56,259 nucleotides of DNA from Verrucomicrobiales bacterium (GCA_016795425.1 JAEUHG010000158.1:1-56259), one strand, 5' to 3'. Counted from the first letter of the stretch, positions 1 through 9,343 are shown. Program-made: numbers and translations. The notes: generated from the letters alone by a model not told the origin.

Positions 1-1016
1 GCGCCGAGGGCGGTGACCCATCCGAAGGCCTCGACCTTCCAGGCGGCGTCCAAGGGCAGCTTCTGCCCCACCTTCATGAACGCGGAGATGATCGGGCTGT
101 GAACGAGATAGATGGAGTAGGACGCGTTCCCGAGGAGGATCCACAGGCGTGAGCTGCCGAGCCTCCGGGTCACCCAGGTGCCCGGCCCGCAGGCGATCAG
201 GGTGGCCGTGGCGATGCCGAAGAGGAATGAGACACCGACGTAGCCTGCCTTCATGAGGTTGCCGTACCGATTGACGTGGGCGGCACCGATGACCGCCAGG
301 ACGACGGCGGACCAGGCGGCCATGCTTCGCCATCGTTCGAGCGCAGTGTCGGTCGCTGCGCTTCGCCCTCGTGCCTGGAGATAATGGGCCAGGATTCCGA
401 GTCCGAAAAGCAGTTGGAGCGGTGAGAAGAGAACGTCGAGAACCGGCGGCTGATAGCGCGCGGGGAACTCGCGGGCGAAACAGGTGACCAGGGCCGGGAC
501 TCCCACCATGGCGGTCGCAACGATCCCGAGCCGGCGGTTCCATACGCCGCACGCGAACGCGAGGTAGAAGAGGATTTCGTATTGAAGAGTCCAGGCGACG
601 GCCAGGGGAGGGTCGATGCCGGTGGGCAAGAGTGCAAAACTGGCAGCGACCATCCCGGGGTCCATGGTGCGCGGGTCGTCGGCGAACTGGGGGCGCACCA
701 GGTAGAGAAGGCACATGGCGCCATTGGCGATCCAGAAGGCGGGATAAATACGCGTCGTCCGGCGCCACAGGTAACGCGGCAGCTTCGACGGATCCCCGAG
801 ATCCCGCCGGTGGGCGTGGAAGATGATGAAGCCGCTGATGACAAAAAAGATCGGAACACCGACTTCACCAAACTCGAAGAGTCCGAGGAACGGTGCGTGC
901 TGGAAGTGGTAAAGAGTGTTGCCCGTGACGTGAAAGAGCAGCACCAGCACAGCGGCAATCCCGCGCAGCGACTGGATGAAATCGAGTCGGTTGGATTCCG
1001 GGATGGCGGAGCGCAT
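1..1016 (-). CDS. Acyltransferase 3 family membrane protein (3' end outside window)
   Basis: Integral membrane O-acyltransferase of the acyltransferase-3 (OafA/OpgC-like) family, which transfers acetyl or other acyl groups to cell-surface glycans. The start is ATG at 1016, giving MRSAIPESNRLDFIQSLRGI; the motif R-x-D-x-x-x-S-L-R-G-I-A is the family hallmark. It is followed by strings of hydrophobic helices (for example around VPIFFVISGFIIFHAHR) with the arginine-rich cytoplasmic loop RRTTRIYPAFW. Near the window edge, ASYSIYLVHSPII matches the conserved S-Y-x-x-Y-x-x-H element of late helices. The gene lies 19 bp after the M23 peptidase on the same strand, so it is probably the last gene of a three-gene envelope operon. 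The substrate cannot be told. The stop codon lies beyond base 1. Confidence 0.85.
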   Translation of the reverse strand, partial: MRSAIPESNRLDFIQSLRGIAAVLVLLFHVTGNTLYHFQHAPFLGLFEFGEVGVPIFFVISGFIIFHAHRRDLGDPSKLPRYLWRRTTRIYPAFWIANGAMCLLYLVRPQFADDPRTMDPGMVAASFALLPTGIDPPLAVAWTLQYEILFYLAFACGVWNRRLGIVATAMVGVPALVTCFAREFPARYQPPVLDVLFSPLQLLFGLGILAHYLQARGRSAATDTALERWRSMAAWSAVVLAVIGAAHVNRYGNLMKAGYVGVSFLFGIATATLIACGPGTWVTRRLGSSRLWILLGNASYSIYLVHSPIISAFMKVGQKLPLDAAWKVEAFGWVTALG

Positions 1017-1035
1017 GCGGTCCGGGAAGACCTGA

Positions 1036-2139
1036 TTATCGGACCAGCAGGCTGATCAGTTCGTCCCCGTGGGCGGTGAGGGTCCACGATTGACCGCGCC
1101 GGAACACCAATTTCCGGCAAGGACTGTCGCGGTAGACGGCCTCATCGACGGAGAGCAGTCGGGTCTTCTGGGGGCCGTTCAGCTCGGTTCGGGATCTGGG
1201 CACCAGGCGGAAAGGCAGGCCATTGAAGTTGAAGGAGACCTCATAGCCGACAATGCCGTCGCGTTCCGCGGTTGGATTGCGACGGATCAACTGGGGATAG
1301 CGCTTCAACCAGGGGAACGAAGTGTCGGCGATATAGACGCGAAACAATTCGCGCTGCTGCCGGACGTGGTCCAGTAACGAAAATCTGGCGCCGCGATTCT
1401 GCTGTTCCCGGAACACCTCGGCGGGATCGATGCCCAGCAGGTTCCGGCCGTTCCACATACCGTGGTCGTCGCGGGCATCCGGTTCGCGTTGCTTGAGCCA
1501 TGCCGAAAACGACGGGTTTACCAGCAGGGTGATTTCAAAGTGGAGATGGGCACGATCCTTGCCGATGGGGCTCTTGGTGTTGGTGGTGCGGCCCATCACG
1601 CCCAGGACATCGCCGGCCCGGACGGACGCGCCCGGAGACCATTCGCCGCGGACCTGTCGAAGGTGCGCGTAGACAGTGTAGACTTCGAGGCCCTCGATGC
1701 GATGGCGCAGCACCGCGTAGATGCCGTAATTGGAGAGCCCGGGCTTTCGGCTGACATAGGCGATTTCGCCATCGGCGGCGGCCCGGACTTCATCCGTGGG
1801 TTCGCCCCGGCGATCCTTCTGTGTGAAAAGAATGTCGATGCCCTCGTGCATCTGCCAGCCGTCGGAGCGAACACAACCGAACTGGCCGGCGGTCCAGGTG
1901 CGACCGGCGGTGGGCGCGAAAAACCGGGCGCTGCCGGAGGGCTCCAGCAGCGACCGATTGGCGGTGGGGAATTGGAAGGCCGGGCCGGCCTGGGAAGCGA
2001 TGGCGGCGAAGCAGAGTGCGAGTCGGCAGAGGGCGGCGACGCGCGGGGAGCTTCTGGCGCTTCGTGGTTGGGAGCGGAGGTGGGTGGCGGCGCCAGGGCC
2101 GGCGGAACGACCCGTGACGTCCATGAAGAGAGCGATCAT
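1036..2139 (-). CDS. M23 family metallopeptidase (LytM-type)
   Basis: Probable exported peptidase of the M23/LytM family, which cleaves peptidoglycan cross-bridges or acts as a degenerate activator. The zinc-site motifs are intact: H-E-G-I-D (HxxxD) near the middle and H-L-H-F-E (HxH) about 100 residues later, separated by the usual Gly-rich region (VYAHLRQVRGEWSPGASVRAGDVLG). I chose ATG 2139 (MIALFMDVTG); an in-frame extension to 2277 overlaps the upstream gene and looks non-coding. A hydrophobic stretch at about residues 35-55 could be a signal peptide with a long basic n-region, or a membrane anchor. About 120 residues after the peptidase domain are unassigned. It follows the upstream exported protein by 31 bp and precedes the acyltransferase by 19 bp, consistent with an envelope operon. 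Confidence 0.85.
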   Translation of the reverse strand: MIALFMDVTGRSAGPGAATHLRSQPRSARSSPRVAALCRLALCFAAIASQAGPAFQFPTANRSLLEPSGSARFFAPTAGRTWTAGQFGCVRSDGWQMHEGIDILFTQKDRRGEPTDEVRAAADGEIAYVSRKPGLSNYGIYAVLRHRIEGLEVYTVYAHLRQVRGEWSPGASVRAGDVLGVMGRTTNTKSPIGKDRAHLHFEITLLVNPSFSAWLKQREPDARDDHGMWNGRNLLGIDPAEVFREQQNRGARFSLLDHVRQQRELFRVYIADTSFPWLKRYPQLIRRNPTAERDGIVGYEVSFNFNGLPFRLVPRSRTELNGPQKTRLLSVDEAVYRDSPCRKLVFRRGQSWTLTAHGDELISLLVR

Positions 2140-2170
2140 CCTCGACAGCACTGGAGGGAGGAAGGCTGGG

Positions 2171-2707
2171 TCAATCGAGCAGCAGGCTCTTGTTCTTGCG
2201 AACCTCTTTGTTGAGCCCGCTGACCATTCGTTCCATGTCCTCGCGGGTGGCATTGGGGACGAATTCCAGCACTCCATCGCCCAGGCGGCGACGAATGAGT
2301 GGGGCGCCGAGCCAGCGTGCTTCGCCGTCGATTTCGGTCATGATGAGAAGGTGGCGTCCGGCGGCGGCGGCGGTGTAACTCTCGAGGATCTTGGCCCCGA
2401 GAGTGTTGAATGAGATTTGGACCTTGAAGCCGCCGATCTCGTCGAGCAGCGCGGCTTTGGTCACATGGACCTCATTCAGAATGGGGAGTTTCTCGGCGGT
2501 GAATTTGACCGGGTTGGGCTTGCCGAGTTCCACGATCAGGCTGCGTTCCGGGATGTCGTGCTTGGACTCGACATGCACGCGGAAGCGTTTGACGGCTTTG
2601 GGCTTTCTGGCGGCATGCAGGGTTGGGGCGGGGTCGGGGCCGGCCGACGCGGAGGCGGCGACAAACAAGGCCAGAACGAGATTGATGCAGGCAAGCGGGC
2701 CTCTCAT
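2171..2707 (-). CDS. Exported protein of unknown function with a SecD-P1-like C-terminus
   Basis: A 178-residue protein starting at ATG 2707 with a clear signal peptide (MRGPLACINLVLALFVAASASAG read as n-, h- and c-region with an A-S-A cleavage site). The mature part begins with a basic segment, then a domain of about 60 residues containing AAAGRHLLIMTEIDGEARW and APLIRRRL. This reminds me of the periplasmic P1/SecDF head fold, where a similar self-standing domain is seen in small exported proteins. That resemblance is from memory and weak. It is first in a minus-strand operon with an M23 peptidase and an acyltransferase, which points to envelope work. Its 5' end lies 48 bp from the divergent small basic protein gene, so both promoters must lie in that short gap. 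Confidence 0.7.
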   Translation of the reverse strand: MRGPLACINLVLALFVAASASAGPDPAPTLHAARKPKAVKRFRVHVESKHDIPERSLIVELGKPNPVKFTAEKLPILNEVHVTKAALLDEIGGFKVQISFNTLGAKILESYTAAAAGRHLLIMTEIDGEARWLGAPLIRRRLGDGVLEFVPNATREDMERMVSGLNKEVRKNKSLLLD

Positions 2708-2755
2708 AGTGCGCCTCCAGCCAAACGGACGATTGCTGGCCTTGTAAAGACGGAT

Positions 2756-2878
2756 ATGAGTCGCCAATACAACAAGCTCGAGAAACGCCAACGCCGAATT
2801 CGCTACCAGCGCCGGCGCAAAGACACCCGCAAGACCGCTGCCGCCGCCAAGTCGGCGAAGCCGGCGGCGGCATCCTAG
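2756..2878 (+). CDS. Tiny Arg/Lys-rich basic protein (40 aa)
   Basis: A 40-residue ORF, ATG 2756 to TAG 2876-2878, starting MSRQYNKLEKRQRRIRYQRR and ending in an Ala/Lys tail (TAAAAKSAKPAAAS). About 40 percent of residues are Arg or Lys, so it would bind RNA or DNA, like Thx-type ribosomal mini-proteins. From memory, short proteins beginning M-x-R-Q-Y-N-K followed by K/R-rich helices occur across Verrucomicrobiota; I could not verify this. It is divergent from the exported-protein operon and lies 141 bp before dgoK, so it is probably a separate transcript. Codon use fits the neighbours. Function unknown. Confidence 0.6.
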   Translation: MSRQYNKLEKRQRRIRYQRRRKDTRKTAAAAKSAKPAAAS

Positions 2879-3019
2879 GATCGGGATGCCTTGGGGCCGG
2901 TTCTCGGTCCTGATCGCTCCACCTTGAGTTGAGTCGCAGCGCCTCTCCCGCGGGGAGCGCGCTTCCTGGTGCCTTTGCCGAGGGCATTCCGTAGACTTGC
3001 GGACGTTCCCTGAATCCAG

Positions 3020-4060
3020 ATGAGTCTGCCCCGATATTTCTTCAGTTGCGACTGGGGAACCACCCGGTTCCGGTTGCGCTTGGTGGCGTCCGCCGGCTTC
3101 CAGGTTCTGGACGAATGGGTTGAGGATGCAGGTGTCAAAGAGATCCATGCTCGACTCGGAGAGCGTCCTTCCGCGGCGGATCGGGACCGGGCCTTCCGAG
3201 AGTTTCTGGTGGAACGATTGCGTCGTCTGCGCGAACGCGCGGCCGTTGGCCGTGTCCCGGCGCCGGTGGTGATTTCCGGAATGGCCTCCTCCACCGTCGG
3301 TTGGCGGGAACTGTCCTATGCCAAAGCTCCGTTTCCCCTCGATGGCAGCGCCCTGGTGGTAGCGCGTCTCGACGAGGGCGATCCCGAAGGGAGTGAAAAC
3401 GGGAACGCCATTTGGCTGGTGTCGGGTGTCCGGACGGAAACCGACATCATGCGTGGCGAGGAGTGCGAAGTCCTGGGACTTTGGCAACTCGGCGTGGGGC
3501 GGGAGTCCGCCGATGGTCGACCCTCGGTGGTCATCCTGCCGGGAACGCACGCCAAGCATGTCTGGATCTGCGAAGGGGCGATCGCCGGATTTCGGACGTA
3601 TATGACCGGCGAACTGTGCGACGTGCTGGCGCGACACAGTCTGCTCCGGGTCTCGGTGGCATGGCCGTTGGAAGGCGGGGGAAGTCGTCCCGCCAATCGC
3701 GACGCCTTCGATGAGGCGGTGCAGTTTGCGTTTCAGCAAGGCATGGAGGCGGGTCTGTTTCGGGTGCGCACCCGATCGGTGTTGGGCGGCGCCGATCCGG
3801 AGTCCAACGGCTGGTTCCTGAGCGGATTGATGGTGGGCTCCGAGTTGACCGCGCTGGTGCGGGATCCGGCGGCGCCGCTCCTGCACCTGGCCGGCGGTTC
3901 CCAGTTGTCGTGGGCTTACGAGCGCGCCATTCGCCAACTGGGTGCGGCTTCGCGATTGTCCGTGACTTCGCCGGAGCAGGTCGGTGCCGCGCTCGTGCGG
4001 GCCCATGCCTTGATTCTCGACGCGCTTCAGTCCGGGCGTCTGCCAGGGGGACGGGTGTGA
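3020..4060 (+). CDS. dgoK: 2-dehydro-3-deoxygalactonokinase
   Basis: Phosphorylates 2-keto-3-deoxy-D-galactonate at C6 in the De Ley-Doudoroff galactonate pathway. The sequence opens with an actin-fold phosphate-1 loop (FFSCDWGTTRFRLR), followed by the family motifs VISGMASSTVGWRE, SGVRTETDIMRGEE, LPGTHAKHVW and MTGELCDVLARHSLL, all typical of the DgoK family. At 346 residues it is slightly longer than the E. coli enzyme. The stop TGA overlaps the GTG start of the downstream aldolase by four bases (GTGA), so the two are translationally coupled, which makes enzymatic sense because the kinase product is the aldolase substrate. Related substrates such as KDG cannot be excluded. Confidence 0.9.
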   Translation: MSLPRYFFSCDWGTTRFRLRLVASAGFQVLDEWVEDAGVKEIHARLGERPSAADRDRAFREFLVERLRRLRERAAVGRVPAPVVISGMASSTVGWRELSYAKAPFPLDGSALVVARLDEGDPEGSENGNAIWLVSGVRTETDIMRGEECEVLGLWQLGVGRESADGRPSVVILPGTHAKHVWICEGAIAGFRTYMTGELCDVLARHSLLRVSVAWPLEGGGSRPANRDAFDEAVQFAFQQGMEAGLFRVRTRSVLGGADPESNGWFLSGLMVGSELTALVRDPAAPLLHLAGGSQLSWAYERAIRQLGAASRLSVTSPEQVGAALVRAHALILDALQSGRLPGGRV

Positions 4061-4692
4061 GGCGGTTTGATTGGACGAGGTTCGAATCGGCGCCACTGGT
4101 GGCGATCCTGCGGGGCTTCCGGAATGAACACATCCCGCGCGTGATCGAGGGATTGGTCGACGGTGGTTTCGTCAACGTGGAGATCACCCTGAACACGCCC
4201 GATGCCGAGGCGCAGATACGTGACGCGGTACGAGTGGCGGAGGGTCGGCTTCAGGTGGGGGCTGGAACCGTGCTCGACCCGGCGGGATTGGAGCGGGCGC
4301 TGAGCGCCGGCGCGGCCTTCGTGGTGACGCCGTCAACCAACCTGTCGGTGGTGGGATCGTGTGTTCGCCGTGGCATCCCGGTGATGCCGGGCGCCCTGAG
4401 CCCGACCGAAATTCACACGGCTTGGGAGAGGGGGGCGCGGTGGGTGAAAGTGTTTCCGGCGGATCGACTGGGGCCATCCTACATTCGACAAGTGAAAGAG
4501 ATACTGCCGGCCATCCGGTTGATGCCTACGGGTGGTGTTGGCATGGGAACGCTTCCGGCCTATCGCGAGGCAGGCGCGAGCGCGTGTGGCATTGGGTCAC
4601 CTTTGTTCGAAGGGATAGATTGGGGCGCGGACGACACCACGGTGTTTCGCGATCGGTGCCGGGCGTTTCTGCGAGCCTGGCGTTCGGGGTAG
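4057..4692 (+). CDS. dgoA: 2-dehydro-3-deoxy-6-phosphogalactonate/gluconate aldolase
   Basis: Class I aldolase of the KDPG/KDPGal family (211 residues) that splits the phosphorylated keto-deoxy sugar acid into pyruvate and glyceraldehyde 3-phosphate. Visible motifs: PLVAILRGF at the N-terminus, VEITLNTPDA with the catalytic Glu, GAGTVLDPAGLERALSAGA, FVVTPSTN and the Schiff-base lysine in RWVKVFPAD, then MPTGGV and ACGIGSPLF. The start is GTG 4057, overlapping the dgoK stop as GTGA; a longer in-frame reading into dgoK has no family similarity. Pairing with dgoK favours the galactonate enzyme (DgoA) over Eda, but the sequence alone does not decide this. Confidence 0.88.
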   Translation: MRRFDWTRFESAPLVAILRGFRNEHIPRVIEGLVDGGFVNVEITLNTPDAEAQIRDAVRVAEGRLQVGAGTVLDPAGLERALSAGAAFVVTPSTNLSVVGSCVRRGIPVMPGALSPTEIHTAWERGARWVKVFPADRLGPSYIRQVKEILPAIRLMPTGGVGMGTLPAYREAGASACGIGSPLFEGIDWGADDTTVFRDRCRAFLRAWRSG

Positions 4693-4849
4693 GCGGTCGA
4701 TCCCGGAACGGTTGGCGCCCGGTGACCGGCCATGATTCACCCATTGGCCACCCCTCGGTTGCGGGTCTCCGCCAATCGTGCCACGGTCAGGCGACCTCGA
4801 AGCATCACGATGGTTCCGTTCCTTCGCTGGCGAGGCGGGGGAATTCCTT

Positions 4850-7800
4850 ATGTGGCGGTTCGCCGGCACCTGCGTCCGTTGTTTTGCGACAGGGTGGTTG
4901 CTTCAGACCCTGTTCGTGAATCCCTGCGCCGGAGAGCACCCTTTCCAACCGTCCTACACCGATCCATTACTTGAATCCTGGCGCTGGCGAACGTTTCCGG
5001 AGTTGAGTGGATTGGACACGCAGTCAGTGGGAGAAAGCAGCGATGGGGCCCTTTGGTTCGGGACCGGAGAAGGAGTGCGGACCTACGATGGCCGGGTGTG
5101 GCGGAATTTTCCGGCCGCAGAATTCGGCAAGGGTGCCGTGGTTTCGATCGGCAGGCGTGCCCAGGGAGGCATCTTCCTCGCCACCCTTCAGAATTTGGTC
5201 GAGTACGACGACCGCACCGGCGGTTGGACGCGCCTGCTGACGCCGCGAGTCGCAGCGGCTGTTGGCGAGTTCCGAAAGATGGCGGTGGCCCCCAATGGCG
5301 ACCTCTGGTCGGTGACCTCGGTTGGCGTGGTGCATTGGCGTCCGGGGCAAACCTCGCTCTACACCGCTGCGCGGCCCGTGGGTGCGGACTCTCAGGCAGA
5401 TCGCGCCGAGCTTCAGGTCCGGCCCCTTCCCGGTCTGGCCGCGGGCGAATCCGCCGATTTTGTCGATGTCGTTCAGGGTCCGACGAATCGCCTTTGGCTG
5501 GCGACGTCCGACGGGCGGGTCTTCCTGCACGAACCTGATTTCACCGTGCCAACGGCGAAGTCGACGAACGGGATCCCGGCCGGGTTGGGTCGCTGGACGA
5601 TCTTCCGGGAGCAAGACGGACTCCACGTTGGCGGCCGGGCGACTCTTCTTCCATTGGCCGATGGCAATCTCTGGGTCATTCAAGCTGGCCGTGGGGGGTA
5701 TTTGGACATTTTTGATGGCACCCAATGGCGAGGCACACCACTTGCCCCGCTGGGCTTGCGAGCGGATTGCGGGTTTCCCATTCAGACCAGGGATGGGACG
5801 ATCTGGTTTTCCGGAAGATATACGGTCCACGCCTTTCGCGGCGGGCGTTGGCGGACCTACCAAAGGCCAGAGGCTCCCATTCCCTCGGCTCAGAACCTGC
5901 TGATCCAATCATCGGACGGTGCGTTGTGGATCGTCGGGCCGACCACCGAGGTGCGGCGGCTCGATTACCAAACTTCAGCGTGGCTCGGATTATCGGGCCT
6001 GAACCTCCACTGGGAGAGCCCTGCTGGGGTCCAGTGGTTCCTGAGCCGTGAGGGAAGGGTGGTGCGGAACGATCATGATCAGTGGACGAGTTTTGGAGCC
6101 GAGGATGGCGTCATCGACGCTCCGGTGACCTTGCTGGGAACGCGAGGCGGAGCCGTGTGGGTGGCGGGCAGCCATGGCGGGACGGCGGCGACGGCTCAGT
6201 TTGAGGGCGGCCGTTGGAAGCGTCACATTCATTCGAATTTTTCCTGGAGCATCGACGTGCGGGCGGCCATGGAAGCGTCGGACGGCTCCGTGTGGTTTGG
6301 AGCGGCGGTGGACAGCGCGGGACCCAAAGAACATCGCGCCGGTCTGCTCCAATTTCGGGACGGAAAGTGGATTCACCACCATCAGCCGGGTCGAGCGTTT
6401 CCTGGTGAGGCCGGCGATGATCCCGCCCGGCTGCTTCCGATGACGGTGCGGCCGGAACCTGTCGGCAAGTTCCTGAGTATTGGCGAATCGAATGACGGCC
6501 GAGTCTGGGTGGGGCGCAACTTGCTGGCGTACCACGATGGATCACGGTGGATCCGACATGTTTCGCCGCCGAACCAGCCGTTGGGAGTGATCGAGACCAT
6601 CCTGACCTCGAGGGCGGGGCACTTGTGGGTTGGCACCCGACAATTCGGGGCCCTGCGCTATGACGGTCGGGAATGGCACGCCTACCGGGGCCGGACGAAT
6701 CTGGTCGCGAACAGCGTTCGAAGCTTTGCGGAGATGACCGACGGCTCCATCTGGGCCGCGACCGATCGCGGGTTCAGCCGCTTCGATGGCGTGACCTGGT
6801 CGGATGTGTCCTTCCCGAAGGAATTGAACCTGCCGCACGATGGCGGGCAGTTGCGGGGCACGCCGTCGGGCGGGTTGTGGATCAATCGCGTCGCTTCCGA
6901 GTGGAATCGACGGGCTTGGCCGAAGGCGGCACCCCTCGATGTCGATGGCGTCGAGTTTTGGACGGTGTGCCGTCGATTCGAGGGTCCGCCGCCGGAAACT
7001 CGCATCGTTGACGCGCCACGCGAGGTATCCTCGAGGGGGGACCTGTCCGTCTTTTGGGACGGCTCGGCCACCTGGTGCGAACCGGAGGAGGCGCGTTTGT
7101 CGTACTCACATCGATTGGACGATGGGGGATGGTCGGCCTTTGATCCCGTCAAGGGGCGTGTGTTTCTGGGGTTGGCCGGCGGACACCATCGTTTGGAGGT
7201 GCGGGCCCGGGATCACGATTTCATGATCGACCCGACACCCGCTGTCCTGGACTTCGTCGTGTTGCCGCCTGTTTGGCGCCAGGGATGGTTCCTAACCTTG
7301 TTGGCGCTGATGGGTGGTGCCGTGGCGACGCAAAGCCTGAGGATCTTCCGCGAGAGGGATCGGTTGCGGCGTGCGAATCAGGACTTGGCGGCGGAGATGC
7401 GAAACCGCGAACAGGCGCAGGCGGCTGTGCTCGAACGAGACGAACGATATCGGAAGCTGGTGGCGGCGGCGCCGGATGCAATTCTGACGACGGATCTTGA
7501 GGGACGGGTGACGTTGGCGTCGGCGAAGGCGCTCGAACTCCTGCGGGTTCCACCGGGCCGCCCCATCGAGGGACGCTCCGTGATGGACTGGGTCGCAGAA
7601 GCGGATCGCGAGATGGTGAAGGAACGTTTCGAGCATCTGGCTTCGAGGGAACCGATCGCGAGCAAAGAGCTGGCATTGAATCGCGAGGATGGCACGACCT
7701 TCGACGCCGAGATCAGCGCCGCGCCTTTGGAGTCGGTCGATGGCGAGGTCCGGGGAGTCGTCCTCATCGTGCGCGATGTCAGCGATCGCCATCGGACCGC

Positions 7801-9343
7801 CGAGTGGCTGCGAAAACTGTCGCGGGCCGTCGAACAGAGTCCGTCGTCCATTGTCATTACCGATCCGCACGGCAATATCGAGTATGTGAACAAGAAGTTC
7901 ACCACGGTGACGGGCTACTCCGAGGCCGAGGTGTTGGGTCGCAATCCGAGGCTTTTGAAGTCAGGCAAGACGTCCCCCACACAGTACCGTGAACTCTGGC
8001 TGACAGTCACCTCGGGGAAGGAGTGGGTGGGGGAACTTTGCAACCGGCGCAAGAATGGTGAGCTGTTCTGGGAGCTCGCGTCGATATGTCCGATCCTGGA
8101 TCCCGACGGACGTATCACACACTTCCTTGCCATCAAGGAGGACATCACTGATCGCCGTCGGTTGGAGGAGGAGTATCGGCAGGCACAGAAGCTGGAAGCG
8201 GTGGGGCGATTGGCGGGTGGTGTCGCGCATGACTTCAACAACATCCTGACGGCCATCCTGATGAGCCTCAGTCTGGCGAAATCAGACGCCAAACTGGGAC
8301 CCGACACGCTCGAGGAACTCGACGAAATGGAGCGCGAAGCCAACCGGGCGGCCAGCCTGACCCGCCAGCTCCTGGTGTTCAGTCGGCGCCACGTCCTGGA
8401 CCGTAAGCCCGTTAATTTGAATGAATTGATCGGCAACATGGTCAAGATGCTCCGGCGTCTGCTCGGCGAAGACATCGAATTGGTGATTCGCGGACAAGGC
8501 GTTCCGCTCTGGGTGGTGGCCGACGCGGGCATGATGGATCAGGTGCTGATGAATCTCTGCGTCAACGCCCGTGATGCCATGCCCAAGGGGGGTAGAATTC
8601 AAATCACCAGCGAACGAGTGGAAGTCGATGCGGAAGAAGCGCGACGGCACCCGGAGGCCCGGCCCGGGGCGTTCGTTCGGCTGGCGGTGGCGGATTCGGG
8701 ATGTGGCATGGATTCGGAAACACGTGAACACGTGTTCGAGCCATTCTTCACCACCAAGGAAGTGGGAAAGGGAACGGGCCTTGGATTGGCAACAGTTTAC
8801 AGCATCGTGGGACAACACCAGGGATGGATCGAAATCGATAGTTCGCTCGGCGCGGGAACCATTTTTCGGGTCTATCTGCCGGCCATGAAGTCCGAAGGTC
8901 CGATCCCGGCCCAACCTTCGCCCTCCAAACCAGGCGGTGGCACCGAAACGATCCTGCTGGTCGAGGATGATCCCGGGCTGCGACGTCTGGCATCCCTGAC
9001 ATTGCGACGTCGAGGCTACACCGTGCTGGAGGCGCCGAACGGCCCGGAGGCCGTGGCGTTGTGCCAGCAGCATCGTGGCAAGGTGGGTCTGCTTTTTACC
9101 GACATGGTAATGCCGGGTGGTGTTTCCGGCCTCGACTTGGCCGAACGCCTGATTCGCGAGGAGGCCGGCATCAGGGTCCTCGTGACAAGCGGTTACAGCC
9201 CGGAACGCGCCAAGCTGGATCTGCTGTCGGCGCGCGGCATCGGCTATCTGCCGAAGCCTTACGGCGATGGCGCCATGATTCGGGCGGTGCGGGCCGCGCT
9301 GGACCAACCGCCGCCACAGTCCGCGGCGTCGGAGGCCACCTGA
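4850..9343 (+). CDS. Hybrid sensor histidine kinase with two-component propeller, PAS, HisKA, HATPase and receiver domains
   Basis: Giant one-piece two-component sensor (1497 residues). I chose ATG 4850: it follows a GGCGGGGG stretch and gives a signal-like N-terminus (MWRFAGTCVRCFATGWLLQT), whereas the upstream in-frame ATG at 4778 does not. Residues about 40-720 are repeats of the Reg_prop type (DGALWFGTGEGVRTYDG, GHLWVGTRQFGALRYDG, DGSIWAATDRGFSRFDG), forming one or two periplasmic propellers. A Y_Y_Y-like domain (LSYSHRLDDGGWSAF) and one membrane helix (about 810-830) follow. Inside are PAS1 (about 866-980), PAS2 (about 985-1105), the phospho-acceptor His 1127 in GGVAHDFNNIL, HATPase_c (GCGMD, GTGLGLATV) and a receiver with Asp 1418 (LLFTDMVMPGG). 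It lies 157 bp after the KDGal kinase/aldolase genes, suggesting but not proving a sugar-acid cue. No DNA-binding domain and no partner regulator is seen. Confidence 0.93.
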   Translation: MWRFAGTCVRCFATGWLLQTLFVNPCAGEHPFQPSYTDPLLESWRWRTFPELSGLDTQSVGESSDGALWFGTGEGVRTYDGRVWRNFPAAEFGKGAVVSIGRRAQGGIFLATLQNLVEYDDRTGGWTRLLTPRVAAAVGEFRKMAVAPNGDLWSVTSVGVVHWRPGQTSLYTAARPVGADSQADRAELQVRPLPGLAAGESADFVDVVQGPTNRLWLATSDGRVFLHEPDFTVPTAKSTNGIPAGLGRWTIFREQDGLHVGGRATLLPLADGNLWVIQAGRGGYLDIFDGTQWRGTPLAPLGLRADCGFPIQTRDGTIWFSGRYTVHAFRGGRWRTYQRPEAPIPSAQNLLIQSSDGALWIVGPTTEVRRLDYQTSAWLGLSGLNLHWESPAGVQWFLSREGRVVRNDHDQWTSFGAEDGVIDAPVTLLGTRGGAVWVAGSHGGTAATAQFEGGRWKRHIHSNFSWSIDVRAAMEASDGSVWFGAAVDSAGPKEHRAGLLQFRDGKWIHHHQPGRAFPGEAGDDPARLLPMTVRPEPVGKFLSIGESNDGRVWVGRNLLAYHDGSRWIRHVSPPNQPLGVIETILTSRAGHLWVGTRQFGALRYDGREWHAYRGRTNLVANSVRSFAEMTDGSIWAATDRGFSRFDGVTWSDVSFPKELNLPHDGGQLRGTPSGGLWINRVASEWNRRAWPKAAPLDVDGVEFWTVCRRFEGPPPETRIVDAPREVSSRGDLSVFWDGSATWCEPEEARLSYSHRLDDGGWSAFDPVKGRVFLGLAGGHHRLEVRARDHDFMIDPTPAVLDFVVLPPVWRQGWFLTLLALMGGAVATQSLRIFRERDRLRRANQDLAAEMRNREQAQAAVLERDERYRKLVAAAPDAILTTDLEGRVTLASAKALELLRVPPGRPIEGRSVMDWVAEADREMVKERFEHLASREPIASKELALNREDGTTFDAEISAAPLESVDGEVRGVVLIVRDVSDRHRTAEWLRKLSRAVEQSPSSIVITDPHGNIEYVNKKFTTVTGYSEAEVLGRNPRLLKSGKTSPTQYRELWLTVTSGKEWVGELCNRRKNGELFWELASICPILDPDGRITHFLAIKEDITDRRRLEEEYRQAQKLEAVGRLAGGVAHDFNNILTAILMSLSLAKSDAKLGPDTLEELDEMEREANRAASLTRQLLVFSRRHVLDRKPVNLNELIGNMVKMLRRLLGEDIELVIRGQGVPLWVVADAGMMDQVLMNLCVNARDAMPKGGRIQITSERVEVDAEEARRHPEARPGAFVRLAVADSGCGMDSETREHVFEPFFTTKEVGKGTGLGLATVYSIVGQHQGWIEIDSSLGAGTIFRVYLPAMKSEGPIPAQPSPSKPGGGTETILLVEDDPGLRRLASLTLRRRGYTVLEAPNGPEAVALCQQHRGKVGLLFTDMVMPGGVSGLDLAERLIREEAGIRVLVTSGYSPERAKLDLLSARGIGYLPKPYGDGAMIRAVRAALDQPPPQSAASEAT

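Noticed and set aside
2171..4096. Long minus-strand open frame of about 640 codons across the dgoK gene
   Set aside because: Only its last part (2171-2707) is a real exported protein with signal peptide. The rest is antisense to dgoK, which has clear family motifs.
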